From Nitzschia sp. DOCU1 (taxonomy: Eukaryota; Bacillariophyta; Bacillariophyceae; Bacillariales; Bacillariaceae), in assembly GCA_951394045.1 (NCBI GenBank), contig OX595994.1, positions 248,001 to 312,000 on the forward strand: a stretch of DNA of 64,000 nt, written 5' to 3'. The notes under the pieces are model-generated. The model had not been told where the DNA came from, did not search any database, and was given only the letters and a program-made list of their open reading frames with translations. Shown piece by piece: positions 41,350-51,873 of the stretch. Position numbers and translations under genes: made by a program. Each line of letters starts with the position of its first letter. Position 1 is the stretch's first letter.

Positions 41350-43204
41350 TTACCCTTCTTCCTCCGCATCCCGAGTGCTTGTTCGTTTCTTCTTCTTTGA
41401 AATTGTAATGGGTTGCTCAGCGCCACGTTTGGCTTCTAAAGCGCTGAGGCGCGAATTTTGAAGGCACAACACGATGGCGCTCAGGAACCATAGCACAAGA
41501 GAAACGATCGCCATGATGAAACTTGCATCAATACGGTTTTCCTTTTCCAAGATAGAGTCATCTATACCTAACCCACCAGAAGAAAGCTTTGAGAGCTCTT
41601 CTTCCACACTGGTTGTCTTGGCGTCCATCGTTCCAAGGTCTTTGATGACTTGCTCTAGGGTTGCTTCCGCATGGTTGATCTTGTCCGTGAGAATGTCTTG
41701 CTGAATAGCCGACGCCCTCTGTCGACGAGTGGAGATGACGTAGTCCCCTTGTCCAACCCCATTGTCTAAGACGGATGTCTCAATAATCCATTCAGGAGCG
41801 TCGGCGGAAACCTCGAGCATATCAATACCAGCTAGTCCAACGTCGCGGGCAACATCTTTGACCGGGAGCAACAAGAAGTCGTCAGCACATTTCTGAGTGA
41901 TTTCTTCGTCATACATTCCTCTCAAGAACGCCACTAGTAACGATTGGCTGCGTGGATCCGGCATAAAAGTCGAAAGATCCTTGCGGACGATGACGTAGGT
42001 GACAAACACCATTGGCCAGGCGTAGATGTATCCCTGCAAAATTATAGTCACGATGAGCCGGGTGAGACCAACAGATTTCCAAGTAGGTGCCACGAATGAT
42101 TACAATTCAAAACTTACATCCACTCGATTGACAGTGTCCACTTGACTGAAGTCCATATCGGCCGACTCTGGAATGCCTGCGCTGTTGACGGCGGCCGCAA
42201 TTCCATCCTTTCTTTGCGCATTCTCGGAGGTCAGGAAAAAGTCATCCTTCAAGGTCGTCTGTTCCATCTTGAGCGCAACTTCGGCGAGGCCCTGATCCAG
42301 GGCAGCTCCCGAGTCGGCGTAGCCAATCACACCTGTGGATCCATCAATTTGTTAGTCAATGAGTCCGAAAATGTGAAGACCTTGACATTCCAACAAAAGT
42401 CCTTCCATGATACGTATCATGATACTCACCTGTCCCCGCTTTAACGGCAGCGATCATTTCTCCGGTTCCTTCCACTGCAATTGCATATTCCTTACCCGCA
42501 ATGGGCCATTCGATTTCACTGCCGACCAGTTCCGGTCCCCAGTGCTCGGGACAGGCCTTGCCAAGATATGAGGTAAAAATAAACGTAGTACCCGAACCCA
42601 ACGAACGATAAGCGACCTTCATGGGGTAACTTTGGTCGGCCTTGGGGTTTCCATAAAAGTCCAACTGGACGGGAAGATTCATGTTGGGGTTGATCTCGAG
42701 GATTTCAGGATGAGTCCAGACGTCGATTTCGCCCTGATAGATGCGTGCCACAAGGCATGCAGTCAGGTTAATATGGGTGCTTATATCCTCACCATTCTCG
42801 TCATAGATCAATTGTGAGCCATTCTTGGGGACAGAATCAAAGACACCAATCGAACCCATGATGGCGGGAAGGTGGACCACTCCGCCGGCAGAAGCAAGGG
42901 CATCGTACTCTTCTTGTGGAAGTGGGTAATCCGACCCGGCAAAGTCATTAAAAGGGAGACTGCTAGTCTCGTTCCCCATAAGTTCGTCGACTCCTGATCC
43001 AGAGCCAATTGATCGGTAGGAGGCCCAAACTGGGATCTTGGTTTCGGAACTGAGAGTTTCCACCATGTGCCACAAGCACATGGAAACGGCAGAAGATCCG
43101 CTGCCATGGAATCCTACTTGAGCAGATGTGGGTTCAGGGGCAATACTAGCCAAAAGCAAGCATGATGCCGAGAACAGAACAGAGAGAGAAGAAGGTCGAA
43201 TCAT
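41350..43204 (-). CDS. Membrane-anchored PstS-like phosphate-binding protein A
   Basis: Three exons, 43204-42430, 42332-42118 and 42033-41350 (introns 97 and 84 nt), give 557 residues. A signal peptide (to ~29, PTSAQ) is followed by a full PstS-type domain. It contains 'GFHGSGSSAVSMCLW', 'YRSIGSGSGVDELMG', 'FNDFAGSDYPL' and 'VAYRSLGSGTTFIFTSYL', the last equivalent to the bacterial R-x-x-x-S-G-T phosphate clamp, then 'WPMVFVTYVIVRKD'. After ~residue 430 come an amphipathic coiled coil (KINHAEATLEQVIKDLG), one transmembrane helix (MAIVSLVLWFLSAIVLCLQ) and a basic-acidic tail (SKKKKRTSTRDAEEEG). The binding domain would face outward. No permease or ATPase partner lies nearby. It is the tandem paralogue of gene B. 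Confidence 0.88.
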
Positions 43205-43617
43205 TGTCGAGGAAAGTGTGTATCAACGGGGAGGACTTTCTTTCGAGATAAAACGTCGTTTGACGATTTGTGGCGAAGTGGTTGTTGCGGGTGCGGACTG
43301 ATCTTTTCTCCCCATGAAACCTCCTTCCGAGGGCCAATGAATTTCGAGCCTTCTCATCAAGGAATCATCTCGAATCTTTGGTAAAGATTCGTTCAATTTA
43401 TGTCTGGTACCATATTTATTAATATGCCTGATGAATTATGTCGTGCGAAAGTTCGACAATGAACTGGCTACCGGAATGACCGACATGAAGACAATGAAAC
43501 CAGTCAAGGTACCAGGTACAGGCAGTTTCCTCAACTTTAATTATTTATGTCTACGCGCCATCTTAGAGAGCATGCATCGTTCATTAACAACTAATGGAGA
43601 GAATCAGGAGCATCGGT
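43205..43617. repeat. Upstream region of PstS-like gene A with first copy of a dispersed segment
   Basis: The proximal part matches the upstream region of gene B (shared block CGTCGTTTGACGATTTGTGG). From about 43386 the sequence (GATTCGTTCAATTTA, then ATGTCGTGCGAAAGTTCGAC) matches segments at 46625-46890 and 47405-47675, although with more divergence. No gene is present. Confidence 0.6.
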
Positions 43618-43873
43618 GATGGCGACGAAGCATCATCACCATTACGACCTCCTTTGTGATCATTTGAAGAGGCGAACGATCGTAGACCTGTTACTCGCGA
43701 GCGATACTCAAGTGCGTGATCATATGTTTTTGCTGCTTCGACTGGTGGAAGCCATGCCCCTGGGCGACATCGCTCGAGGAACAAAAGTTGATTCCATCGA
43801 CTACTCGTCCAACGTGTGCTCCACCGCTTCCTGCCCTTTGCAGCAACCATTGCGGTAAGCAACGATAGTACAT
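43618..43873 (-). pseudogene. Truncated, frameshifted copy of the RsfS gene 5' end
   Basis: The minus strand from 43873 reads MYYRCLPQWLLQRAGSGGAH, nearly identical to the RsfS start at 40900. A frameshift follows after about 35 codons; the other frame then gives 'LRSFASSNDHKGG', also present in RsfS. The similarity ends near 43618. The RsfS domain itself was not copied, so no functional product is expected. Confidence 0.8.
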
Positions 43874-44549
43874 AATAACCCTGTCGTATCTATAAAGAGC
43901 TACCGAAGATCAACTGTGTAACTGGGTAATGCAGTTGCTTTGGTGCGTGTCTGTAATGGCCGTGATGCCTTTGAATCCCTTTGAGTGTAGTACAAAGCGA
44001 CGAAGGGAGACGAGGGTGGATTTTTTGAGTCGAGAGTCGAGTCAGTCGTCGTATAGCCTATTTGAGATTGCACTCGTGAATGACGTCATCGATCAGTTCA
44101 CAAGACTGACTCTTTCGGACCCACCGCTAAACGAACACGACGAAACGAGAGTTACCGAAGATCAACTAGGTGACTTGGGAATGCAATTGCTTTGATGAAG
44201 GTGTTGGATGTGATGCCTTTGAATCCTCCCCTTTGACGAGACGCAATGGACGGCCACTATCCGCCGCCGTCTTTGCGATGGATACAGTAGTGTGGGTGGC
44301 GGAGGGCGATTGAGTCGAAGTATTCGAGACTGCACTCGTGAATGACGTGCTATCGGCCGCAATAGCACTATCATAGATGGAAAACGACGAAAAACTATGC
44401 ACTATCAAAGAAACTTCTACCATTCTGAACAGATCTCATCCAAATGATGTATCCGTCAGTTTCCAATAACATGTAACGTAAATGCAAACTCACCAAAGCA
44501 TGTAAACCCAGCAGCCTCATGAGTGTCCTCCCAGAAAACTAAATGTCGC
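43874..44549. repeat. Right copy of duplicated segment with internal 252-bp tandem duplication
   Basis: Homologous to 40901-41349. The block starting TACCGAAGAT occurs at 40928 once, but here at 43901 and again at 44153 (252 bp apart). This accounts for the change in offset between the two large copies from 2973 bp to 3225 bp. No gene is present. Confidence 0.75.
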
Positions 44550-46430
44550 CTACTCAGCATTTGTAGTAGCATTACCTCGTTCTTCCGCATCCCGACTGCT
44601 TCGCTTCTTCTTCTTCGTTGTAATGGTAATGGCTTGCTCAACGCCACGTCTGGTTTCTAAAGTGCGGAGGCGCGACTGTTGGTTGCACAACACAATGGCG
44701 CTAACGAACCAGAGCACAAGCGACATAATTGCCATAATAAAACTAGCATCAATGCGGTTTTCCTTTTCCAAGATAGAGTCCTCTACACCAAAACCACCAG
44801 AAGAAACTTTAAGAAGCTCTTGCTCCACAACGGTGGTTTTGGCATCAATCTTTTCAATGTTTTGAAGAATTCCCTCTAGGGTTGCTTCCGCATGGTTGAT
44901 CTTGTCCGTGAGAATGTCTTGCTGAATAGCCGACGATCTCTGGCGTCGAGTAGAGATGACGTAATCCCCTTGTCCAACCCCATTGTCTAAGACGGATGTC
45001 TCAATAATCCAATCGGGTGCGTCGGTGGAAACCTCGAGCATATCAATACCAGCTAGTCCAACGTCGCGGGCAACATCTTTCACCGGAAGCAACAAGAAGT
45101 CTTTAGCACATTTCTCAGTGATGGTGTCGTCGTACATTCCTTTTAAGAACGCCACTAGTAAGGATTGGCTGCGTGGGTCCGGCATAAAAGTCGAAAGATC
45201 CTTGCGGACAACGACGTAAGTGACAAATACCATTGGCCAGGCGTAGATGTATCCCTGCAAAGAATGATTGTCACAATGAACAGGGTAAGACCAACGACTA
45301 CGTAGTACCACGACTGGGAATTCATGTCCAAACTTACATCCACTCGATTGACAGTGTCCACTTGACTAAAGTCCATATCGGCCGACTCTGGAATGCCTGC
45401 GCTGTTGACGGCGGCCGCAATTCCATCCTTTCTCTGCGCATTCTCGGAGGTCAGGAAAAAGTCATCCTTCAAGGTCGTCTGTTCCATCTTGAGGGCTATT
45501 TCGGCGAGGCCCTGATCCAGGGCAGCTCCCGAGTCGGCGTAACCAATTACTCCTGTGCATCCCCCGCTAACGTGTTAGTCAATGATTCTGAAAATACTTT
45601 GATGCTGCTGGCTAGCACAGTCAAACTAAATTCCTTTCATGACCTGTATCGCGGTACTCACCTTGGCTTTCTTTAAGGGCAGCGGTCATTTCCGAAGTTC
45701 CTTCCACTGCCATTGAATTTTCCTTGCCCGCAATGGGCCATTCGATTTCACTACCGACCAGTTCCGGTCCCCAATGCTCGGGACAGGCCTTGCCCAGATA
45801 CGAAGTAAAAATAAAGGTAGTACCCGAACTCAACGCACGATAAGCGACCTTCATGGGGTAACTTTGGTCGGCCTTGGGGTTTCCATAAAAGTCCAACTGC
45901 ACGGGGAGTTCCATGTTGGGGTTGATCTCGAGGATTTCAGGATGTGTCCAGACGTCGATTTCGCCCTGGTAGATGCGTGCCAAAAGGCATGCAGTAAGGT
46001 TAATATGGACGCTTATATCCTCACCAGACTCGTCAAAGGTCGATTGGCCGATCTTGGGGACAGAGTCAAAGACACCAATCGAACCCATGATGGCGGGAAG
46101 GTGGACGACTTCTTTGCCGGCAGCAGCAAGGGCATCAAACTCTTCTTTTGGAAGTGGGAAATCCGACCCAGCGAAGTCGTTAAAAGGGTGAGTACCATTC
46201 CCCATAAGTTCATCGACTCCGGATCCAGAGCCAATCGATCGGTAGGAAGCCCAGATTGGGATCTTGGTCTCGGCACTGAGAGTTTCCACCATGTGCCACA
46301 AGCACATGGAAACGGCAGAAGATCCGCTGCCATGGAATCCTACTTGAGCAGATGTGGGTTCAGGGGCAATACTAGCCAAAAGCAAGCATGATGCCGAGAA
46401 AAGAACAGAGAGAGAAAAAGATCGAATCAT
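44550..46430 (-). CDS. Membrane-anchored PstS-like phosphate-binding protein B
   Basis: Exons 46430-45662, 45552-45338 and 45254-44550 (introns 109 and 83 nt) give 562 residues. Exon phases match gene A and exon 2 has the same length (215 nt). Signal peptide, PstS domain, coiled coil, transmembrane helix (MAIMSLVLWFVSAIVLCNQQ) and a longer tail (TTKKKKRSSRDAEERG) are all kept. Ligand residues are intact (NDFAGSD, and R-A-L-S-S-G-T-T-F in place of R-S-L-G-S-G-T-T-F). Differences from gene A cluster in surface loops, for example a two-residue shorter loop in 'MGNGTHPFNDF', and in the intracellular tail. Introns have diverged more than exons, so the coding sequence is under constraint. Confidence 0.88.
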
Positions 46431-48002
46431 TGTCGAAGGAAGAGTGTATCTAAAGGGAAGACTTTATTCCTTTGACGGATCGTCGTTTGACGATTTGTGG
46501 TCGTCGTGGATTTTTTAGGGTTGGTGCGGATTGGATGGGATTCTCCTTGCGAAATCGGTCGCCTTTTTCCCGCTTGACCACCTCCTACCGATTCGCGCCT
46601 TTTTCAAGGACTTCTCGAATTCATTCTTTAAATAATTCAATGGCCCAAAGATTCGTTCTATTTATTGACCTGCGTTATGTCGTGCGAAAGTTCGACTTGA
46701 GAAAGAGATGCCGCAATGACCGGACATGGGAGAAAATCAAACTGCGTCATTCGTTTCCTGTCCTTTTATTTATTGCTATGCGCCATCTCTCAGATGCATC
46801 GTTAAACAACTAATCGGAACTACCGGGTCATCGAATTTTCAATCTGCGGTGCAAATAGAATCACCCGGCTCTTACCTTCCTACAAGAACAACCGAAAGAT
46901 ACACTACACAACCACCCTACTGGTAGCCACTGTGATCGAGTGCGGCCGAACGGACGGTACTATGGTTCTCCCTGCGCCGCATGCTTCAAGGAGGACGTTC
47001 TCAATGTCGACCTCCTCGACTCCGTCTCGCCAATCGGCAGCTTGTCTTCGCTCCCGATGGATTTTTTGAAAAGATTCTTCGTTCTGGCGCATCCGCATCG
47101 GAATATTCTTCTGATTGTTTTAACATAACAAGACAGAGCAAGAACATTAGCAGTGATGTGGCTGGCATCGCTATTGCTCTCGCAGATCTAGCTAGCTAGA
47201 GTAGTGGTGTTATTCGTTGAGTGAATGTAGTCATACAGCTCGAGGAGCATGCAGCTTACAGATCTTTCAGAGAGATCCAAAGCGATCCTCGTGGCTGTTT
47301 TGGCAAGAAGAGTAGCAAGGATCTCAGTTTACCAGAAAATGATTCCGCGCTTCGCGCGGAATCGAGCTAATCAAAATCTCATCCGTCAGTGCGGAAAACC
47401 TGCCCTTTAATTCATGGGCCCAAAGATGATTCGTTCTATTTATTGACCTTTGTTATGTCTTGCGAAACTTCGACTTGCGAAAGAGCTGCAGGAATGACCG
47501 GACTTGGGAGAACAATCAAACTCGTCATGCGTTTCGCTCTCCTTTTATTTATTTCTATGCGCCATCTAACAGATGCATCATAACAACTAATCGAGAACTC
47601 GGAACTATCCGGTCATCGAATTTTCAATCTGCGGCGCAAGTAGAATCACCCGGCACTTACCTTCCTACAAGAACGCTACATGTATTTCTTTCGAGACATT
47701 GAGAACGTCCCTAAAGCATGCGGGGCAAAGATCGGACCGAATAGAAACCGTTCGTGCGCACTCGGGTGTTGTGCTACCGGTAGTGGTATCTTTCTGTTCC
47801 GCGCCCCGGCCGCATGTCAGACGTCGATCGACGCCATCTGCCGGCCGTGCCTCCGTCTCGCCAATCGGCAGCTGTCTCCTCTCTCCTGATGGATATTTTG
47901 AAAAGGATTCCTTCTTCGTTCTGGCGCATCCGCATCGGAATCTTCTTCTGAATGTTCTTGACAGACTTCCATTCTTCGTCTTCTCCCGGTGTTGGCAGGA
48001 CC
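46431..48002. repeat. Repeat-rich spacer upstream of PstS-like gene B and the two-domain AlgH gene
   Basis: Contains two related stretches: 46625-46890 against 47405-47675, and 47021-47122 against 47852-47965 (shared TCCGTCTCGCCAATCGGCAG and CTGGCGCATCCGCATCGGAA). The second set leads directly into the AlgH gene start, so part of that gene's upstream region was duplicated. A strong hairpin lies at 47341-47363. No gene is supported in the spacer. Confidence 0.65.
47341..47363. repeat. Perfect 10-bp inverted repeat (hairpin) with 3-nt loop
   Basis: GATTCCGCGC-TTC-GCGCGGAATC: two perfect 10-bp arms, GC-rich, within an AT-richer spacer between duplicated segments. It could be a cruciform-prone site, a former element end or an RNA terminator-like hairpin. 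Its position between two repeat copies is suggestive of a rearrangement junction. Confidence 0.7.
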
Positions 48003-49917
48003 ATGCTCTTTCCTGGCAAGAACAGGGCCAAACTACCGGTAGTATTCCTCATTTGTTCTTCTATATTGTCGTGTTATGTGCAGGATGTTGCAGGATGGAC
48101 GCAACTGAGAAGAATTCCAAGATGGCATTGCCCAAGTAGAATTGTCATTGGGGTGCCTCCGGCTTCATCGTGCAGCAGCTTTATAAGCAAGATTCGATTC
48201 AAAGGTTGGCCTCTTTATTTCTCGGAAAATGAAGAAGACAAAGAAAAGGAAGACTGGAGGGATGTCAGAGCAAAGTTAATTCAACAGTATCGCTCGGAAC
48301 AACGTGCATCATGGGGCGACGACGGCGAGAGTGTGAATTCCACAACAGCAACAGTCACCCTAACAAAATGGGCCTATGATTCAGGGGATGTAATAGAGCG
48401 GGGATCGTTGATCGTTTCACATCCCGTCCAAGACTTTGCCTGTGGAGGTTTGAGGCAGCAGTATTTTCACAAGTGCGTGGTTCTGGTAGTGAAACATCAT
48501 GATGGGCAACATGATTTCACCAAGGGGCTCATTTTGAATCGGCCGACGCAAAGGTCTAAATTGAAGGATAAACACAACAATGAATGGACAGTCTGGTTTT
48601 CAGGCGATGTTCAAGGTCTTCATTCACCTAATCCCGATTATACGTGTCTGCATCGGCTCAAGAGCCCCAAAGCATTGGAAATGAGTCTTCCCGTCGTGAA
48701 AGACATTTATGTAAGTTAATTGACATCCCTGACAGCATTCTGTGTTGTTAGCCGCCCTGCTCTCATTTTTTCATGCGTAGCATACAACATGGGAGTTGGC
48801 CCAACACCTAGTTCAACAAGGCGAGGCGAGACCTGAAGATTTCTGGCTAGGATGTGGGTATGCTGGTTGGCGACCAAACCAACTACAATTGGAACTAGAA
48901 CGTCTGAACTGGTTCATGGTGGCCTGCGATTCCGAGTCAATCTTTGAATTGTTGGATCAACAACAAGATATGGAAGAAATCGACGCGACGGGCATGGGCA
49001 TGTGGCTGGATTTCATGTGGCGGATTGGTAAAGAGTCGTTGGTCGCCGAATATGCCACCAAGCAGAAGTTTGAGGATTCCATGCTACAAGAGTGGATTAT
49101 TGACAAACTCCTACCTTCCAAACTTGAACGGATGGAAAAGGAACGCAATAGTGGTATGATCATTGAACCTCCCGACCGACATCCCGGCGCTTTTATCGTC
49201 CAAGAAGGTACTATTTTCCGCTCTAGCCATCCCATTCTGTTGGACGAGCAAGTTTTTCATGAATCCTTGGTTCTTGTCTTGAAGAGCGACGAACGAGGAA
49301 TCATTGGTGCCATTCTGAACAGACCATCATCCAAAGTGGCTGTATTGAACAACACTAATCTTCCACTACGATACGGAGGTAGATATGGGTTGGAACAGCA
49401 AGGAAGGCCTGAAACGTGGTTTCATTGTGGCAACGAAGCTCTTCGCAATGCAAAGGTGGGAGTGCCGGTAGTACCCGAAGACGAGTCGTTGATTTGGCAA
49501 TGTTCGAGAGAAGATGCAGAAACGGCAGTCGAAATTGGATTAGCGTCACCCAACGATTTCATGGTTGTTCTCGGCTTTACTCTGTGGGAACGGTATCCAC
49601 CCCCGGAAGGCATTGGTGTACCTTTGACCAGGACAAATCTTGAAAAGGAGTTTTCGCCCGTTCCCAAAGCCACCATTCCGCAGATCTGGAAGGAACTCTT
49701 GACCCAGGAAGTATTGACGAAAGAAACTTTGTCCAAGAACATTATAATTTCCAAAACTGCCCATCACTTGGCTTCTCCTCAAGAAGATGTCTCTTTGATA
49801 TTGGGCAAGGATGACTTCAGCTTGGCAGACGATGCCTTGGAGCGGTGGATAAAACGGTTTTTAATGAAAGGCGCCGTTGGCGGAGGCGGTGATGATTCGG
49901 ATCCTCCTGGCTTGTAG
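48003..49917 (+). CDS. Two-domain AlgH/YqgE (UPF0301)-family protein
   Basis: Exons 48003-48710 and 48781-49917 (70-nt intron, GTAAGT...GTAG) give 614 residues from the ATG at 48003; an ATG at 47952 would add 17. The N-terminus (KLPVVFLICSSILSCYVQDV) is a signal-peptide-like segment, possibly part of a plastid presequence. AlgH domain 1 (~130-300) has 'RGSLIVSHPVQDFACGG', 'FTKGLILNRPTQ' and 'LGCGYAGWRPNQLQLELERL'. Domain 2 (~395-560) has 'GAFIVQEGTIF', 'IIGAILNRPSSKVA', 'WFHCGNEALRNAKVG' and 'FMVVLGFTLWE'. Both keep the L-N-R-P motif of the family. Function is unknown. A single-domain relative lies at 38731. Confidence 0.82.
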
Positions 49918-50105
49918 AATGGCAGAGAGTAACTCCTTTACAACTAGTACCTTACCTGAAGGTTAGAAATATTGAACCGTCCTACAATAGATTGTCTACC
50001 AAGGAATGTCAACAACTCTTCATATTCTCTAGACTTGATGCGTCGGAAACTCAACGGTTTTAAAAGTAACTATGTGATGACTAATTTTGACTACAAGCAA
50101 TGGTC

Positions 50106-50177
50106 GTCCACTTGGTCTAGGGGCATGATTCATCTTTAGGGTGGATGAGGTCCCGGGTTCGATTCCCGGAGTGGACC
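50106..50177 (+). tRNA. tRNA-Pro (anticodon AGG)
   Basis: A 72-nt intronless cloverleaf. The acceptor stem GTCCACT pairs with AGTGGAC. The D-arm/A-box is TGGTCTAGGGG. The anticodon stem CATCT/GGATG (with one T-G pair at its base) closes the loop TTAGGGT with anticodon AGG, and the T-arm is CCGGG-TTCGATT-CCCGG. The B box GGTTCGATTCC is canonical. A run of eight T starting at 50183 is the RNA polymerase III terminator. The CCA end is not encoded. Confidence 0.95.
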
Positions 50178-50317
50178 CTTTGTTTTTTTTGGATCGTTCA
50201 AACGTATTTTGGCGCCTCCCACTAAACGTCATTCCATTGACACCATAACAACATCGTTACCGATCCCTTCTCTCTTGTAATTGGCATTTGTTATTTACGA
50301 AGTAGACTCACATTGAC

Positions 50318-51441
50318 ATGCCGCAACTACTACTTATAAGAAGAAAGCGACGAAACCTGAGCTCGTCCCTAATGGCGGCATTTTTGGTGGCAGTGCTGCT
50401 GCTGGCAACAAGCACGGTATCTTTTTCGCATGTGGTGCAAGGATGGGCTCGTTCGCCCTCGTTGTTTAGGCTTGATGGCGCTCCGCGATCCTTGGTGATG
50501 ATGTCATCGCTGTCATCTTCTAAGAGTGCCAGAAGTGGGGAAAGGGGCAAATTGCTTGTGTTAGGTGGGACAGGATTCTTGGGCCAAACAGTTTGCCGCC
50601 GGGCGTTGTTGGAAGGATACGAAGTCACGTCACTTTCCCGACGTGGTCTCCCTTTTCCGACTGCATCATCATCAGATACATCTTCTACCTCTCTAGCATC
50701 TGGAAACATTGATTATCGCGTTGGGGATGCACGGAAAAAGGAAAGCGTTACCAACATTCTCGACGAAGGAGGCTATGTGGGTACGTCGTCATCATCAAAA
50801 TCTTGTGCGGCACATGCTGAGAAACATTCATCATTTACTTCGTCTGCTTCATCTGCTTCATAATTTCAGGAGTTATTCATTGTATTGGCTTATTACTTGA
50901 TGAAGCCTCGGGGCTGGGTGAGTTCAATCGCTTTGCTTCGGGAAGTGGATCTTTACCTGATGCAGGCTCTACCTACGATACCATTATCCGGTTGACCGCC
51001 TTCAATGCCATCGAGGGAACAACAGACTACGTTAAGGCCAATGGTTTGGTCGGAAGCGATTTCCCGTTTGTGTTTGTGTCAGCGGCGGAAACAGGCTGGC
51101 CCGACGTTCCCGGTGGACAAGCGATTGAACAATATCTGGCGCCAGATTGGCTCCGCAGATATTTGCAGGCGAAGCGGGCGGTCGAAGCCAAGTTAAGTGA
51201 GGTGGGAAAAGAGTCGCTGTTGCGACCGGTTATTCCACGCCCATCTTTGATTTATAGCTTGGATCGACCGGCGAGCTATCTTCCTGTCGGAGCATTTTTT
51301 GTTGGAAACACAATCGGGTTGCCATTTGTGGATCGACCCGTAACGGTCCAGTCGTTGGCCAATGCAATTGTACGATCCATCGCACAGCAATCGGTTCGAT
51401 CTGTCCTTCGATATGCTCAAATTGACGAGCTGAGTCAATAA
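50318..51441 (+). CDS. Atypical SDR (NAD(P)-binding) oxidoreductase, COQ11/NDUFA9-like
   Basis: Exons 50318-50780 and 50870-51441 (89-nt intron, GTACGT...TTTCAG) give 344 residues. A hydrophobic N-terminus (LMAAFLVAVLLLATSTVSFS) acts as signal or organelle targeting. The Rossmann fold starts at 'KLLVLGGTGFLGQTVCRRAL' with the G-x-x-G-x-x-G dinucleotide motif. Further features are 'VTSLSRRG', 'YRVGDARK', 'GVIHCIGLLLDE', 'FVFVSAAETGW' and 'YLQAKRAVEAKLSE', where Y-x-x-x-K is the SDR active-site pair. It belongs to atypical SDRs related to yeast Coq11 and complex I NDUFA9, which bind NADPH and may lack turnover. Role: perhaps quinone or respiratory-complex assembly, in mitochondrion or plastid. 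Confidence 0.8.
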
Positions 51442-51873
51442 GACGGGGCTCCAATCATGGGACTACTACGGTGATACCGCCTACCACCCTCAATCACTGA
51501 TGAGTGGCGGGTCCCGCTGTCAGACCCACTCGAGGATTATCCATTTCATTTGTTTCCCAATGGCTTTCCTAAATCAAGAACGTTTTATGCAGTAGTACAG
51601 CTGACCTTGCTATATTTTTCAAACCAAAAGCGGAGCCTATTATTGCATTCCATGAGAATTGCCAATTTCCAATACGATTTCACTGCTATACTAGCCAAAC
51701 GAGACAGAAACAATCCTTGCGCAACCGAACGACCTATGACTACAACGTTCAAAGTCTGAACTCTGAGCCCATGGCGACTACCTAGGCGGACAAGTGTAAA
51801 GATCCGCGTCTAAGGGCAGAAGACACCCAGGTGATAGGCCTCGATCAATCAATCAAAATTCTTATTAGAGCGT
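51442..51873. other. Intergenic region between convergent genes
   Basis: 3' flanks of the SDR gene (+) and hydrolase gene (-). Nothing further is seen. Confidence 0.5.

Noticed and set aside
43205..43440. Possible phosphate-response (P1BS-type) site upstream of PstS-like gene A
   Set aside because: The closest match (TAATATGC) lacks the required first G, so it is not reported as a site.
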